Translations under genes and position numbers: made by a program
Source: Elysia crispata
Lineage: Eukaryota > Mollusca > Gastropoda > Plakobranchidae
NCBI GenBank assembly: GCA_033675545.1
Contig: JAWDGP010001413.1
Location: forward strand, 1 to 64,000
Length of the DNA: 64,000 nt
Direction: 5' to 3'
The notes under the pieces: generated by a model
The model's database searches: none
What the model was told of the DNA's origin: nothing
What the model saw: the letters and a program-made list of their open reading frames with translations, nothing else
Part shown: positions 44,601 through 55,682 of the stretch, piece by piece
How the letters are laid out: each line of letters begins with the position of its first letter
Position numbering within the stretch: position 1 is the stretch's first letter

Positions 44601-46118
44601 GTAAATGAGACATTTGGTTGTAGAGAAAATGGAAATAGTGTTTGCCCTTGAGTACGACATATTGGATAATCTAGGTTTTCCTTCTTTGAGACTTTAAGTT
44701 CATTCAGTCTTTTTATTACTCAAGTCTTATTAATTGATGTCTGCTGAAACACAAGAGGAAAGTCTTATTATTGTCTTATGTGTTAGGGTGGTGAATCAGA
44801 GCCAGTTCTGAGAAAGGAAAGTAAAGAAATCCTTCCCTCTACTAGCCTGTGGGAGGTCCTTGGGCGAGAAAAAGTACCCACACAGCTCTCCCCACTACAA
44901 TCAGGGTTTTGATGAAGCCATGGAAAGCAGGTGGTGGATAAGTGCTAGGCAATTGACAAGATAATATCACTAATGGAGAACCACTCAAGCTGGCCAAGCA
45001 GATGACCCCAGTTTATGGAGCAATGGTTAGGCCAAACAGCTCAGCCATAGGTAATTGCGAGCCACTATAGGTATCTTTGCGCACATCAATCATGGCAAAA
45101 CATAATTCAAGAAAGAAAGTAAATTACGTGGATAAGTGGCCTGAGATGGTCATCAAGCGTGTGCACACAAAATGAACCTGGAATGTTAGAGGAATGCTAT
45201 TAAAGGAAAAGTTAGACAACATCAAACAAGAAATGAAAAGGATAAGATTAATATTTTAGGTATCGGCGAAGTCAGATGGCAAGGCACAGGAAAGATAACA
45301 TCAGGAACATTCAAAATATTCTACCAAGGAATTGCAAAAAATTAGAAAAGAGTGGTTGTTTTTCTGGACCAAGATATAGGAAAAACATTCAAAGGATATT
45401 GGTTGTTATCATATAGAGTTTTATTTTTAAAGACTGCAGGAAAACCATTGGATCTTGACATCATTCAAATATATGCACCAACATCAACTAGTAGTGATGA
45501 GGACAGAAAATCTATAGCAAGTAAAGGTGCATTGCAGATAGCAGGATTCTCTTAAGGTATGTTTACACGAAGCGATTTGCAGCAAGCAAAGGATTCCACA
45601 AAACGCTCTGACATGTGAAGCAGCACATTGTGTCCCTTACAATTTGTAAAACGCACAAAATCTTTCACTATCATGCTACTTTCCACAAATCACATGCAAT
45701 TCGAATCGCTGCTTGTGCCGTCAAAGCATTTTGTAGAATGGTGTTGCTTGCTGCATATCGCTTCGTGTAAACATACCTTTATCATTATGGGTGATTTAAA
45801 TGCATAAGTTGGAGAAAGGTATCAGAAACATGTGAGGAGCAACATATCACTCAAACTTTGCATTTTTGAAAAGTCTTTGAATAAAATCAATGAGCCGTTC
45901 TGAGAGAACTGATATTTGTCTATAGCTTAGTCTATTTTATTATTTTCTTCAAGTCCATTGGCATTGAAAATAAAATGTGTACATATAACATAATTACCTT
46001 TTTTCTTCTCAAGGTCATCACTGTGGATATCAAGAAAGATGGATTTATTTCGTTTTTACGTGAACAGGTCCGAACAGCATACAGAGCAAACAAGTTTGAA
46101 AAAGTGATATGTCAATGA
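29555..46118 (+). CDS. Clathrin heavy chain terminal-domain-like protein (propeller only), 9 exons
   Basis: Exons: 29555-29668, 31159-31278, 31944-32046, 33676-33834, 34379-34497, 37547-37711, 42999-43115, 44385-44558, 46014-46118. All junctions are GT-AG in agreeing phase and give about 391 residues. After a 30-residue unique N-terminus (MDGRTVDMTRSCPSPAGTET...), the protein follows the clathrin N-terminal propeller from ITINELVQLSHIGIPNDQVT, through SADSVQMNPRKALIALKAG, MITDTAVYHWN, WLALTGLTPEENRISGVTQL and LLFVVTKYGYLYICDMETA, to GGQVITVDIKKDGFISFLRE. Clathrin continues for some 1300 more residues of linker and leg; here 16 codons later (VRTAYRANKFEKVICQ) there is TGA, and no leg exon was found downstream. 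Without a leg and trimerisation domain it cannot form triskelia, so it may act as a stand-alone adaptor-binding propeller. A long 3' UTR is likely. An internal CAG|GTCCGA at 46070 could be an alternative donor. Divergence from clathrin is high, so this is a paralog, not CLTC. Confidence 0.88.
31159..31278 (+). CDS. Clathrin-like exon 2
   Basis: LSHIGIPNDQVTWNRVTMTS then DKWIAVRHDNR, matching [28 protein letters not shown] of blade 1. Confidence 0.92.
31944..32046 (+). CDS. Clathrin-like exon 3
   Basis: Encodes VTVLSPIEGTISYAGSTSAD then SVQMNPRKALIALK; human has ISADSAIMNPASKVIALK. Ends in phase 1. Confidence 0.9.
32116..32195. repeat. 40-bp tandem duplication, two copies
   Basis: GCATTTTTTAACACTTTTTA recurs at 32121 and 32161 with almost identical surroundings. 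In clathrin-like intron 3. Confidence 0.85.
32497..32738 (+). mobile_element. tRNA-derived SINE, copy B
   Basis: Box A TGGCGAAGTGG (32504-32514) and box B GGTTCGAATCC (32557-32567), then the same body as copy A (ACAGGGAGACACCTGGGA ... GGCCGAAACACTTG ... CCCCAATGAGTTTCTACC). Copies A and B differ at only about a dozen sites by eye. No convincing target duplication seen. In clathrin-like intron 3, sense orientation. Confidence 0.87.
33676..33834 (+). CDS. Clathrin-like exon 4 (blade 2, ligand-pocket strand)
   Basis: AGLRFEVFNLDSKELVNKVK aligns with AGKTLQIFNIEMKSKMKAH. Residues equal to human T87, Q89, F91, K96 and K98 are R, E, F, K and L. Continues HWTWLTPDVIAMITDTAVYH W, as in [21 protein letters not shown]. 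Confidence 0.92.
34379..34497 (+). CDS. Clathrin-like exon 5
   Basis: RHHRLAFTEIVSYKADSTLN then WLALTGLTPE aligns with [30 protein letters not shown]. The W-box residues Q152 and I154 of human clathrin are E and V. Confidence 0.92.
34575..37210. mobile_element. 2.6-kb DNA transposon, Chapaev/CMC-like, non-autonomous or decayed
   Basis: Ends read CACGGCGT ... ACGCCGTG, flanked by a 4-bp duplication AGTT (34571-34574 and 37211-37214). Inside each end lies a second matching inverted block, GATACTTTAGTTT. CAC termini with 4-bp duplications are typical of Chapaev elements. At about 35738-35860 (+) a coding scrap reads NEMCRTCGQLTLNRKGKK, then a stop and FSGVDLSNDIRMVFGID; at 35870-35966 another frame reads NDLLRNMLPYNVRQTYQSVK. 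The CxxCG plus VFGID layout recalls the cysteine-rich N-terminal module of Chapaev/RAG-like transposases. No catalytic core is present. Sits in clathrin-like intron 5. Confidence 0.65.
34940..35715. repeat. Tandem array, about 4 x 196 bp, inside the Chapaev-like element
   Basis: Units begin near 34941, 35138, 35336 and 35532 with CTTCTATTGTGTTCACTTAA (first copy variant) and include AAACGGCTCCA, AACAGGTTTCTTATCCTCAG and CACCATTATGGAA. The last copy is the most diverged. Confidence 0.88.
37547..37711 (+). CDS. Clathrin-like exon 6
   Basis: ENRISGVTQLYNKDEDLTQC then INAHACCFSSYHF and STVFCVSSRE, matching [31 protein letters not shown] and STLFCFAVRG. Confidence 0.92.
38723..40379. mobile_element. 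Non-autonomous hAT transposon, 1657 bp
   Basis: Terminal inverted repeats TAGTGCTGGGG (left) and its complement (right, CCCCAGCACTA) fit the hAT consensus YARNGNTGGG. An exact 8-bp duplication, ATGTGACT, flanks the element at 38715-38722 and 40380-40387. No transposase remains. GC-rich subterminal repeats with CCGCGG and ATCGG motifs occur at both ends. In clathrin-like intron 6. Confidence 0.9.
40189..40312. repeat. 26-bp tandem repeat, nearly 5 copies, in the hAT right end
   Basis: Unit GATCGGGGTGTGCCGTGCCT plus ACCACG or GCCACG, with GGGG/GGGA and TGCC/TACC variants partly alternating to give a 52-bp higher-order unit. Related sequence (CGGCATGGATCGGTACCC) lies at the left end. Confidence 0.9.
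42999..43115 (+). CDS. Clathrin-like exon 7
   Basis: VHVIELGPYKTGNYALRNSY and on to DDLERYDFPIAVE, matching [20 protein letters not shown] and AQNDFPVAMQ. Confidence 0.92.
44385..44558 (+). CDS. Clathrin-like exon 8
   Basis: ISVDYGLLFVVTKYGYLYIC then DMETAMCLC and GLLAITRGGQ, matching [29 protein letters not shown] and GIIGVNRKGQ. Strongest diagnostic exon. Confidence 0.95.
44790..45850 (+). mobile_element. RTE-like LINE 5' fragment, interrupted by a MITE
   Basis: Endonuclease remnants in order: TWNVRGMLLKEKLDNIKQEM (about 45178-45240), ILGIGEVRWQGTGKITSGTF (about 45255-45315), DIGKTFKGYW and DIIQIYAPTSTSSDED (45370-45510), then IIMGDLNA (about 45783-45806) after the MITE. These are the exonuclease-endonuclease motifs of RTE elements. 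Several stops and frame shifts; the reverse transcriptase is absent. The upstream part (44790-45170) is non-coding and may be its 5' UTR, with uncertain left limit. In clathrin-like intron 8. Confidence 0.75.
45555..45778. mobile_element. Harbinger-type MITE, 224 bp
   Basis: Terminal inverted repeats of about 35 bp with one mismatch, starting AGGTATGTTTACACGAAGCG. A 3-bp TTA duplication flanks it (45552-45554 and 45779-45781), as in PIF/Harbinger elements. It splits the RTE fragment's endonuclease reading, so it inserted later. Confidence 0.8.
46014..46118 (+). CDS. Clathrin-like exon 9 (terminal)
   Basis: VITVDIKKDGFISFLREQ parallels VLSVCVEEENIIPYITNVL at the end of the terminal domain. 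VRTAYRANKFEKVICQ and TGA (46116-46118) follow. The clathrin linker does not continue. Confidence 0.85.
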   Translation, partial: VITVDIKKDGFISFLREQVRTAYRANKFEKVICQ

Positions 46119-46677
46119 GTAGTTTTTCAAAGTGGCACACAGCTGTTTAAAAGCCACTTAAAGCGGCCCTTTAGTTTTTCACCAGCCATACCCCAGGTAT
46201 CCGCCAGCAGTGGGCAGATTGATAATAACTCACCTGTCAGGCTGAGCGCAGCAAACTTAGGAAATGATAAACTCTTTGGTGCCAGCTTGTGCATCGCTTG
46301 TGATTCTTGACATTCATAATTTCACCAGATTTTATTTTGCAATATCTCTGCCATTTTTTGTGCTTAAATTCATTTTAAAGCTCTAGTTTTGCCAAGTATA
46401 ACACAATGACTTTCACCATACTTAGATAAGATTCTTATCATTGTGAATGAAGAAATGCTCGAGTCTATAAGTATGACAATGCGCTTCTTTCAGAATGAAT
46501 ATTTCCAAAACGCAACATTTCAACTTCAAACCCATTTTCTTTTATAAAAAAAATCAAATATGAATTCCGGGAGAAAAATTTTTTATAAGATATTTTATGA
46601 TATTTTAAAAAAGTATCCTGTTGAAAAACGAACATTTCGTATATCCTAACGACTTAAGAGACATTTTTTTTTAATGA

Positions 46678-46724
46678 ATTTATATGTTTAGGAAATTCTG
46701 CTAGAATTTCCTAAACATATAAAT
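46678..46724. repeat. Perfect 22-bp inverted repeat overlapping a poly(A) hexamer
   Basis: Arms 46678-46699 and 46703-46724 pair without mismatch around a GCT loop; core TATATGTTTAGGAAATTCT. AATAAA at 46722-46727 begins inside the right arm. About 560 nt after the clathrin-like stop codon. Confidence 0.95.
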
Positions 46725-46727
46725 AAA
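46722..46727 (+). terminator. Candidate poly(A) signal of the clathrin-like gene
   Basis: First AATAAA after the stop, 604 nt downstream. Later candidates occur at 46875-46880 and at 53708-53713, the last being close to the strand-skew switch. Confidence 0.35.
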
Positions 46728-49659
46728 AACATAGGCTTTCCTTGACTAACAAAATTAATGTAGCCAAATAATATCAAAACAATTTAAGATTTTTGGCTTA
46801 TTACTGTTGATCATGTTACTCTAGATCTAGTATTAAACCTTATTCTAAACCATTAACTTGACTTATAATCAATTAATAAAATTAAGTCTATTTTCTTTAA
46901 GTAACCACACTTATTCTTTATTCATTTTTCACTATTGGTATTTATTAAATTGCTCTCAATAAAAATGATCATACTAGAGAAGAGCCAGCATACCTATCAA
47001 GATATAGAGATAAATAGTAAACTTAGGAGACAAAGAATGAAGAATCTTAACTGGCTAGCTCTGTGAAAAAGGAGGTAATCGAAAACTTAAATCAAGATAA
47101 CTAAAGAACTATGAAATCTTCATTATTGCCATTGGTGTTTGCCTTATTCAAAATATTAATGAATCTCTGGCGAAATTTCATCATAAAATACTGTTCCAAA
47201 AGCTTCATTTGGCATCATTAAAAACTGCCATTCCTGTAATGAAATGCAACTCCTATCAAATTTATGGGCATCAAAATTGCTGTTCATTTCTTTCAATTTA
47301 AGAAATAAAACTTCCATTATTTTTGCCAATGCTAAAAAATATGATAACTTCACATTTTGTGCTTTTCGTTAACATTAATGTAGCTAGTGGGATTACATGG
47401 ATGTTTAAATTTTAAAAATGGGGCATATGAAGCACCCCAGCTCAAAATCAGGAATTCCTGTTCCACCCAGTATTTGACCTCATAACCTGATCAGGTTACT
47501 GGGAGCGGTTTGCAGTTGACTGGCAAATTAAAGGGCTGCCACTTAACAACAGTGGGCATCTTAAGGAGATGAGAAATATTCATGGAACGTACTCTCAATA
47601 TTTGCCCCTTACTTTGTGATCCTGCCCTGAAAAAAGAGAAATGATAGAATCTTTTGACAACTTGTATGTTGGAAGAGAAATGCAGCAGGGAGAGAAAACA
47701 ACAGAAGATGGTAGAGATATTGGTAAAGTCAAAATGCAAAGATTGACAGGAGCATGAATTGTGGAAAGAAATGATGTATCAAGACAATGCGCCATTTAGA
47801 CCATTGCACTTGATGATAATGGAGTATTTTGCTTATCGTGATATGTGCTAATACTGTACCAATGGTTGGTGTATGGAGAATTGATTCTTCTTCATTTTCG
47901 GACAGTTAAGGATTGTTTTAAGCATATGTAAAGGCTAAAAAGCAGCTATAGAGTTACTTCAATATCATCAGTGCAACAAATGTATTTTTATGAATGGAAA
48001 ATATTTTCATCTGAGGGGCTTTAATATTAAAAGAAATGTGGTTCTTGGACATGACTAGTACTCTGAGAAATATTTCATGTTTTTTACTCTCTGCATTCAA
48101 AGCATCTTGGATTTTTCCTTTTCACTAATTTTGCATCTTTTGCTCTTAAGGTGAAATTATTAAGTCTTTAATTAAATATTGATGAATATTCATCAATGCA
48201 TTTGACTCCCCACATGGAAAATATCTGAAATGAGGTTTCATTGATTTGATATGAATGCTTTTAAGTTTTGACAATACAAATTAATTGATTAATACAAAAG
48301 TGGAGAACTTTAACTGTTCGACAAAAGTTCAAGGATAGTCATATTGTTAGTCTCATGAGCATGTGTCTTCTAATAATATTGGCTGCTTTCAGATTTTGTA
48401 TACTCATACAGTAATAAATGGAAACCGTTCTTTTGAATATGAATGTGATAATGTGATAAACGTCATGTCATATATTTTGAAATACTGTTTATAAGATCGA
48501 ATGAGATCTGTCTGCCTTGTGCCATTTTGGGAATTTCTAACTCATATGACTTTATAAAATCTTTCAAAAAAAAACCATTGGGGGCTTTTCATAAAAAATG
48601 AAAAAAAAAAAAAACATTTTTATTTGTAGATGTTATAGTAATAAGGCATGAAGTGGAAAAAAAGATGAAAATAATATTTTAATTTTTTTGGCCAGTACTC
48701 AAATTTAGATGAGTTAACTATTATCGTATGGTGAGATGAAATTAAAAAAAAAAGATTGTGCATTTAGGAAGAAAGAAAACTAGTTTTGTTTATTTGTCTG
48801 AGAGACAGATTTTGGACAAGAAAAGGAGATAAATTTAAAGTTTGGAAATCTACAAAAAGGCAGTTCCTTAGATGTAGATAGCATGTCTACCATACACTTA
48901 TTCAAGCCAATAAAGTGTCAAACCTTTGAATTTCTCAGTACTTGTTTTTTTTTTTTTTATTACAGCACCTACTTTACTGCTGCAATATTTTAAAGCCTAG
49001 TCACATATATCTGTTTCCAAAACATACTGTCCAGGCTTTATTTTTATACATTTTTTTTTACTTTCTCTCTTTGTCATCAAGTACCTCAGATCTAATAAAA
49101 TGACCTTAATCTTAATCGTGATTTATGATTTTACACTTTGTGTCTTGAATTTAAGATATGAACATAAGTCAATGATCACCATCTTGAAACTCTTGATTTT
49201 GTTGGTGATTCGTGGTGATAAAATCTACTATGATAAAAACTGTTTGATTTGCTCAGGTTTATCATGAGAATGGTTTGTGTTTTATATTTTCTTTATAGTG
49301 AACAACAAAACACCATTGTAGTTGTAACCTATCAAATTCTCTTTTGATTCTAATGTATAATTGTTGAATTTTCAATTCCGAAAACTGACTAAGAAAGCAA
49401 AACACCATTGAAGTTGTTACATGTCTCCTCTTTTGAGTTAATTCTAATGTAAAACTTGAATTTTCAAGTCAGTTAACTGACTAGGAAGCAAATAGTCTCA
49501 AACATGCCTGTCTCAGAAAAGGTTCAAGCGTTATTTTCCTTCATACGTTTATTTTAATCAATAATGACATTGCACTACAAATAACAAAGTCAGATAAAAC
49601 AGGTCTATGCGGGGGGCCAAGTGCTTTGGAAAGCTGTTTTATGTACATACATACATAAA

Positions 49660-49672
49660 TATATATATATAC

Positions 49673-49757
<85 letters not shown>
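49660..49757. repeat. (AT)n microsatellite, about 98 bp
   Basis: Nearly uninterrupted AT dinucleotides with ACATAA breaks at the left end. Length in the assembly may not be exact. Confidence 0.95.
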
Positions 49758-49760
<3 letters not shown>

Positions 49761-52700
49761 GTTGCAAACGTAACAATATTTTGAACTACTAAGTTTATCA
49801 TTGAATCATCAAATTCAATAGTATTTATGCTTCTTTATCTTGCCACCTCTTTTTCAATATAAATTATAAAAATATTCTCTTTTTGGGCCAAAGTTTAAGA
49901 TGTATTGGTAAACCAATTATATGTTGATGAAATTTGTCAATGTACTAGCTTTTTGTTCTTGCTTATTTAATTTTTTGCTAACAAATTGTAATACTTAAAA
50001 CTCTGCTGATACCAATTTTGCTGAGATGTCTCGTTGCTTATAGCAATTTTTTATCTTGTTACTTATTTTTGTAACTTTATATGATTCTAGTCATGAGAGC
50101 TGTCATGTTCTTTGTTATATTTATTGTTGCCTCTTCAGTTGAAATTTTGATTATGCGTAAAGATGTATTTCACTACTTTTCATTACTGTTGTCAAGGATA
50201 AAATAACAAGTTTTAAAATGATCTTCGCTTTTTATTGTATTTCCTTTTACACAGACTTGTTTAATGAGACAGTTCCAGAAAGACTGTTTTTACTTTAATT
50301 TTCTTCTTTTACCCATCAGAAAAAAAGTTAAATGTTGAAATAATAGTTTTCAAGAGATTTAAAATGTTTTAGGTTGTTCAGAGAATGTATATTTTATGCC
50401 ATTTATTTATGAACTTTTATTTTATTTTCACCTCTAAACAGGGTCTTAATATTTCATGTACAGTTTTTTTTTATTGTTGTGCATGTTACATACAGTGGTG
50501 TCCATTTTCAGAGCTTGATGCCTTAGAACCCACCTTATTGATGAAAGTGCTAATGTTGTGGATCATAATTTTTTTTCCTCTTTATTTTAGTCTGAGAACA
50601 CCTTCTTGTTAAAAAAATCTCTCTTAGAAATTGATTTTGAAAAGTTTTCCATCTTTAAAATTATGTTCATTAATCTGACAAATTTTTCCTTATTTAAGAT
50701 ACTCATTGTGTATATAACGGGAAAGATGAGAAAGAACAAGTTTATGTAGCAGATCAAAGGGGCCAGTTTTATTCTGTATGAGTATTATATACTGAGTCAA
50801 GATACCTAAGATTAAGAAACATGCACTGCAATGGATCAGTAATTAAACCTTGGTTTACCACATAGAGGTCTATACCCCATTCCTTTCCCTTATTTTTCAG
50901 GGAAGAGTCAGGCCTGTAATTCTTTAAGTTTGCAAAATTTTGTTTAGAATACAGAATTGCCTTAATAGATCAATCACTGCTGGACCTTATCACCTTTGTG
51001 ATCCCTTTAATGTTACCTCACTTGCTTTATTTATGCCAGTCTTGCAGATTGCTGATGATTGGTTTATACTTGATTAGGGTGAGTAAATAGAAGAAATTCC
51101 TGGACCTTCAGAATGGCAAATAACCTTTTTTTTATTTGGAAATTCATCTTGGAACTCATTCGACTTAGAACTTAATTTGCTCGTATCCAAAGGGGTGGGT
51201 TCTTAGGTGAAGACCACTGTATGAGCTTATTAATAATTTGTACTTCAAAGGCCATAAATACACATTTTACTGCCAAAAATTTTTGGAAGTCTTTTTACTA
51301 AAAGTGTATTATACTTAAATGCTTTTTTGTGTGATCTGATATCAACAATGCTTTGCTGTTTTTGGAAAACCAAGTATTTTATGTTGTCATTCTTATTTAT
51401 TTTGTACTATAAAAGTCTATATTCCTAAAAGAGTCTAATTGCTTTTAATTTTATGAATGCTTAGCAGTGAGATTGACTACATACTTTATTTGATTTCAAA
51501 ATTCTTCTCATTTGAAACCTGAATAATGAGCCACCCGCCTTCTTTTTATATATCCATCTTGAAGAGAATGGACTCTGAAATAGTTCTGAATGCCCAGAGG
51601 GGAGGGCCTTTGGTGTACGAGCAAAAAAAAACCCTGTTGATTTCTGGGGCAAACAGACCTTAATAAATAACTTCTAAATGAACAAATGGTTCAAAGCTCT
51701 TGTTAAGGCTGAACACAGATAGCTAGGGGCCAAACTCACTGAACAGTATTTGAGCTCAGGGGCAGTTTGAGTCACTGTCTTTTGCATCTGTTAGTATGTC
51801 ACATGCATGCTACCTTATCTTGAGAACTCTCTACCCAAAGATTTGAATCTAAATCATTGTCTTGAGGGTTGAATTGAGTGTGATAACTAGATTTCATGGC
51901 TTATTATACATACTCTCATTTTCTTGGGATTCAGATTGGTATCAACATCTAATTAATCTGAAAACAATTAAATTGTCCAAATGTAATTGTGGTAGGAGAT
52001 CATAACTGCTCATTAATGTGAATATATATTGCATGAAGGGAAATATAGTTTTCAATAACTGTGATAGATGCTGGCTTTTTTAATATTTTTTGGCCGAATA
52101 GTACAATATCCTTGGGTACAAATCTTGTTAAAGTTCTTTATTGGGGAATATGCTGTGAGGTTGAGTTTTAAATCATTTTATACCTCATGCTGTTAAATGT
52201 TGGGTATGTCTATCCTACAGCTATTCCTTTTAACTGGTTGGTCATAAACATTGCATTGAAGAGGTCTATGCTCGTTGTAAATCTGTCACAATATGGTGCT
52301 AAAGTGTTAAAACTCCTTGAACATAATGACAAATATGTTTAAAAACCTTTCTGATCATATACATTTATATTAAAGCACACACACTGATTTCCTGCCTCAT
52401 ATCTTGTATTTTTTGATAGCTTGTTTGTATTATAATGCATGTGTTTTGTTATACAATAATATACATTTTTATATTTATGTGTTGCAATCTTGACATAGTG
52501 AGTTGAATATTTTGAACCAGGCTTGGTTAGATAAAAAAATATTAGGACCTTTTAATATACCTTTTCTACATGAATAAGCTTTAGCTGTTTTTATGCATGT
52601 GCCTGTGAATTGAATGATTTCTATTGTGATAGTATTATTTACTGCAATTCGAGGATTGATCTGATGTTTGTTGAGAAATAGCTAAAAAAAATTAGAAAAT

Positions 52701-53888
52701 TACAAGGTGCAGTGAACAATAGTATGCATTCTTGTCATCTCGTGGTCTATGGCATAGATCCTTTTTGCTAAAAAAACGGCATCAATACTTAAGCCTTAAA
52801 GTCATAAAAAATTTACATCTTAATTAATTTCCCATAATAGATCTGGCTATTAAAATGGGGATGCAAAAACTTGAAAGTGCCTTTTAACTTATCTTAACGT
52901 TTATTTGTGGTCCAAAGTAAATACCTCAATTGTCTGATGGGTGTTGGTGATTATTCCTATCAGATTAGGTTTTCACAACTTAAATCCAAATATCTCTTTC
53001 TTTATGAAACTTCTCATTTATGCTAGAATGTGGAAGCTACCAGCTCTGCTTTTTATTTTATCTGTTACAATATTTGATTTATTCCTCGGGATATGCTTAT
53101 GCCACTAGTCAACTCATTGTGTGAGACTTACATCTTTGATAAATGGCCATTCTTATCTTTGTTGTATTTAATCACCAAACATTTAAACCAAGCTTTAGTG
53201 CCACTTCTACAATTTGATTTAGTGCAGTTTTTTGTCTAGACCTTACAATGATAACATTGCTGTGTGTTATTCTCTATGAATTTTTTTTCTTTTACTCTAA
53301 AACGTTTATATTAATATTTTAATGATATTTGTAATTTAATTTTAATTTTGGTTAAGTTTTTGTTCTATGCTGCAAAAAGTACATAAAACTGTTATCAGAC
53401 AAATATTGAAAATGACATTTGTTTTATAAGCTCATTTAAGAATGGATTTTTAGAGCAATTAATGTACTTTTTTAAGTATTATTGGAAGTGCTTTACTTAC
53501 CTCGGATCTAAGATGTACACGTACACTTTCTTATGGTGGCTAGAAGGATAACTTGTTTGTATAACATTTGTAAAGCATTGATGATTGCATTGCTTTTTTT
53601 CGCTTTCTTTGTACACAGACCATCCAAAAATCCTTTGATGTTGTCCTTGTTTTTAGTAAACATTTTTATTGGTGCTTCTGCTTGCTGATTTGTGCAATCC
53701 TAGTAGTAATAAAGTACATAATAACCACATTGCTCAGAAATACTTTTCTTCGGTGAAAGCCATGTATTGTATTTGTCCTCTGGATGACAACAGTCTGTCA
53801 TTCTCCCTATACACCTTTTTGCAGTAACATTCAAACAATATAATTAAAAAAGCAAAGAAAATTTCAACTGTGTTCATTTTAAAATAAG

Positions 53889-53894
53889 TTTATT
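53889..53894 (-). terminator. Candidate distal poly(A) signal of the GCNT-like gene
   Basis: AATAAA on the minus strand, at the point where base skew flips. Nearer alternatives lie at 54044-54049 and 55044-55049. If used, the 3' UTR is about 1.86 kb. Confidence 0.35.
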
Positions 53895-55586
53895 AAACTG
53901 ATCATTTCGGGGAACAATCAATTCTTAAGTAATAGATTGGCTTTATCTCATTCAGGGCATGATATATAATTATATATATGTATGTATAATATGTTTGTAA
54001 AAAAATAGTAGAAATAATCATTCATCACATACATTTTTAGAACTTTATTCAAGTTCAATATAAGCTATAATAGTATAAAAAAAATTAAGTTCCTTTGATT
54101 TAATTGCACTCCAGAATTAGCATTCATGATTGTCACCTTTTTTAAATCTTACACCACAGTGATCTACAATACAACCATAAAACATAAAATTAAAGTGATT
54201 TCATTATCAATAAAGTTGAAGAATATCCCAGATACTTTTAGTAAGTGAGATAAATGAAACTATATTGATGAAGTTAAAACCAATCATTTATGTTGCTAAA
54301 ACAGTTGGCTTACAATCAGAGGAACCCTTTTTTTGTGGATTATACCCATAGTTTAAAAAATTCATGCTTTTAGAAAATGCAAATACCAAAACCTTTAATA
54401 TCCACAAAAGTGAGACTAGGAATTGAAAAGATAGCACCATTTAATTTACATAAATTTATAGTGATCCATAATGTCACTGAAACTAAAAAAAAAAAAACGC
54501 AACCTTCGTGTAACAAAATTTAATTGAAAAAAAAAAAGATTGCTCAAACCTTTGATTAGGAAATTTTTAGAATTAAGCAATTCACACATACATAAAGTAT
54601 AAAAATTAAGAACATGACCAGTGCAGATTTTATGAAACTCACAAAAAACAAACAAAAAAAAACAAAAAAAAAAACAACATTGTCCTGTTTCAGAATCAAA
54701 ATTAAAACTTATTTTGAATCTGCTCATGTAACATTGGCCATGCCAGATTTGGCATTCAGTGAAGGCAACCAAAAAAAAATTGTTTGTAAATAATGGAACT
54801 CATATTGAACACCATATTTCAAAGACAAAAAAAAAAAAAATGACAATGAGCAGTTGCCTACAGTGAAATAGTTTTAAGGGACAGCAGTTTGTTTCACTCT
54901 CAGCATGAGATACTCTGGACAACGTTAGATTATTTTTTCATAAAACAGATTGGGCGGAACAAAACTGAATCAAAACTTCATGCAAGCAAAAACATACATA
55001 ATGTTTTGCAGGAAGAAAATAAATACGAAGAAAATGCTTGCATTTTATTTTAAATAAAATAACTTTCTACAAAACTGTTGTGGATCTGTAAATGGATCAA
55101 GGTCCTTACTCTTATTTCCATACTGTACTTCACAAGAATCCTGTCTTATCTTTTGTACAGCCGGCTGTATCACCTGGCCGAGTGTTTGGTATAGCAGTGT
55201 TATGATCACCATCATCTCCAAGATCAGATTTGATACAGCACTAAATGGTTTTGTTAATGCATGTGACTAAGAAGATTATTGAGAATGTCCTCAGACAAAC
55301 CTCTGAGAGAGACCAAGGCGATGTTAAACAATTTTAAACTACTACCTTTGTTATGTTCCTTACCTTTTGCCAACCAAGACTCATTAATATTTCAAACCTT
55401 TAATTTCTCATCATTATTTGGCATTGGGAGTTGGTTAGGAGCAAAAACCATAGCACATCTCCTGCATGTAATAGAACTAATTATTGACGCCCATGATTGA
55501 CATAATCTGAGAAAAAAAGTTTTGAAAAAAAAAAAGGAAAAAAAAAACTAGTAATAGGAGCTTTCTCGCACTGGCTTTCATTTTCA

Positions 55587-55682
55587 AAATATTTCCACAT
55601 CAATTTTCCAATCTTCTGTAGAGTCAAAGTTATATATAAATATTTCCACGAAAATTTTCCAATCTTGTGTAGAGTCAAAGTT
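55587..55682. repeat. 51-bp tandem duplication, two copies
   Basis: AATATTTCCAC followed by AATTTTCCAATCTT and GTAGAGTCAAAGTTA occurs twice with a few differences, just after the GCNT-like stop. Confidence 0.85.

Larger units (their letters stand above)
46119..53870 (+). other. Probable long 3' UTR or unannotated plus-strand non-coding region
   Basis: No coding exon was found. From roughly 47.8 kb the plus strand is clearly richer in T than A, as in the transcribed strand of U-rich 3' UTRs, until about 53.87 kb. Small open frames (such as 47156-47353 on the minus strand) are not convincing. Contains an (AT)n array at 49660-49757. Confidence 0.4.

Noticed and set aside
47156-47353. 65-codon minus-strand frame near 47.2 kb
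   Set aside because: Somewhat protein-like, but no family recognised, no splice context and no neighbouring coding stretch.
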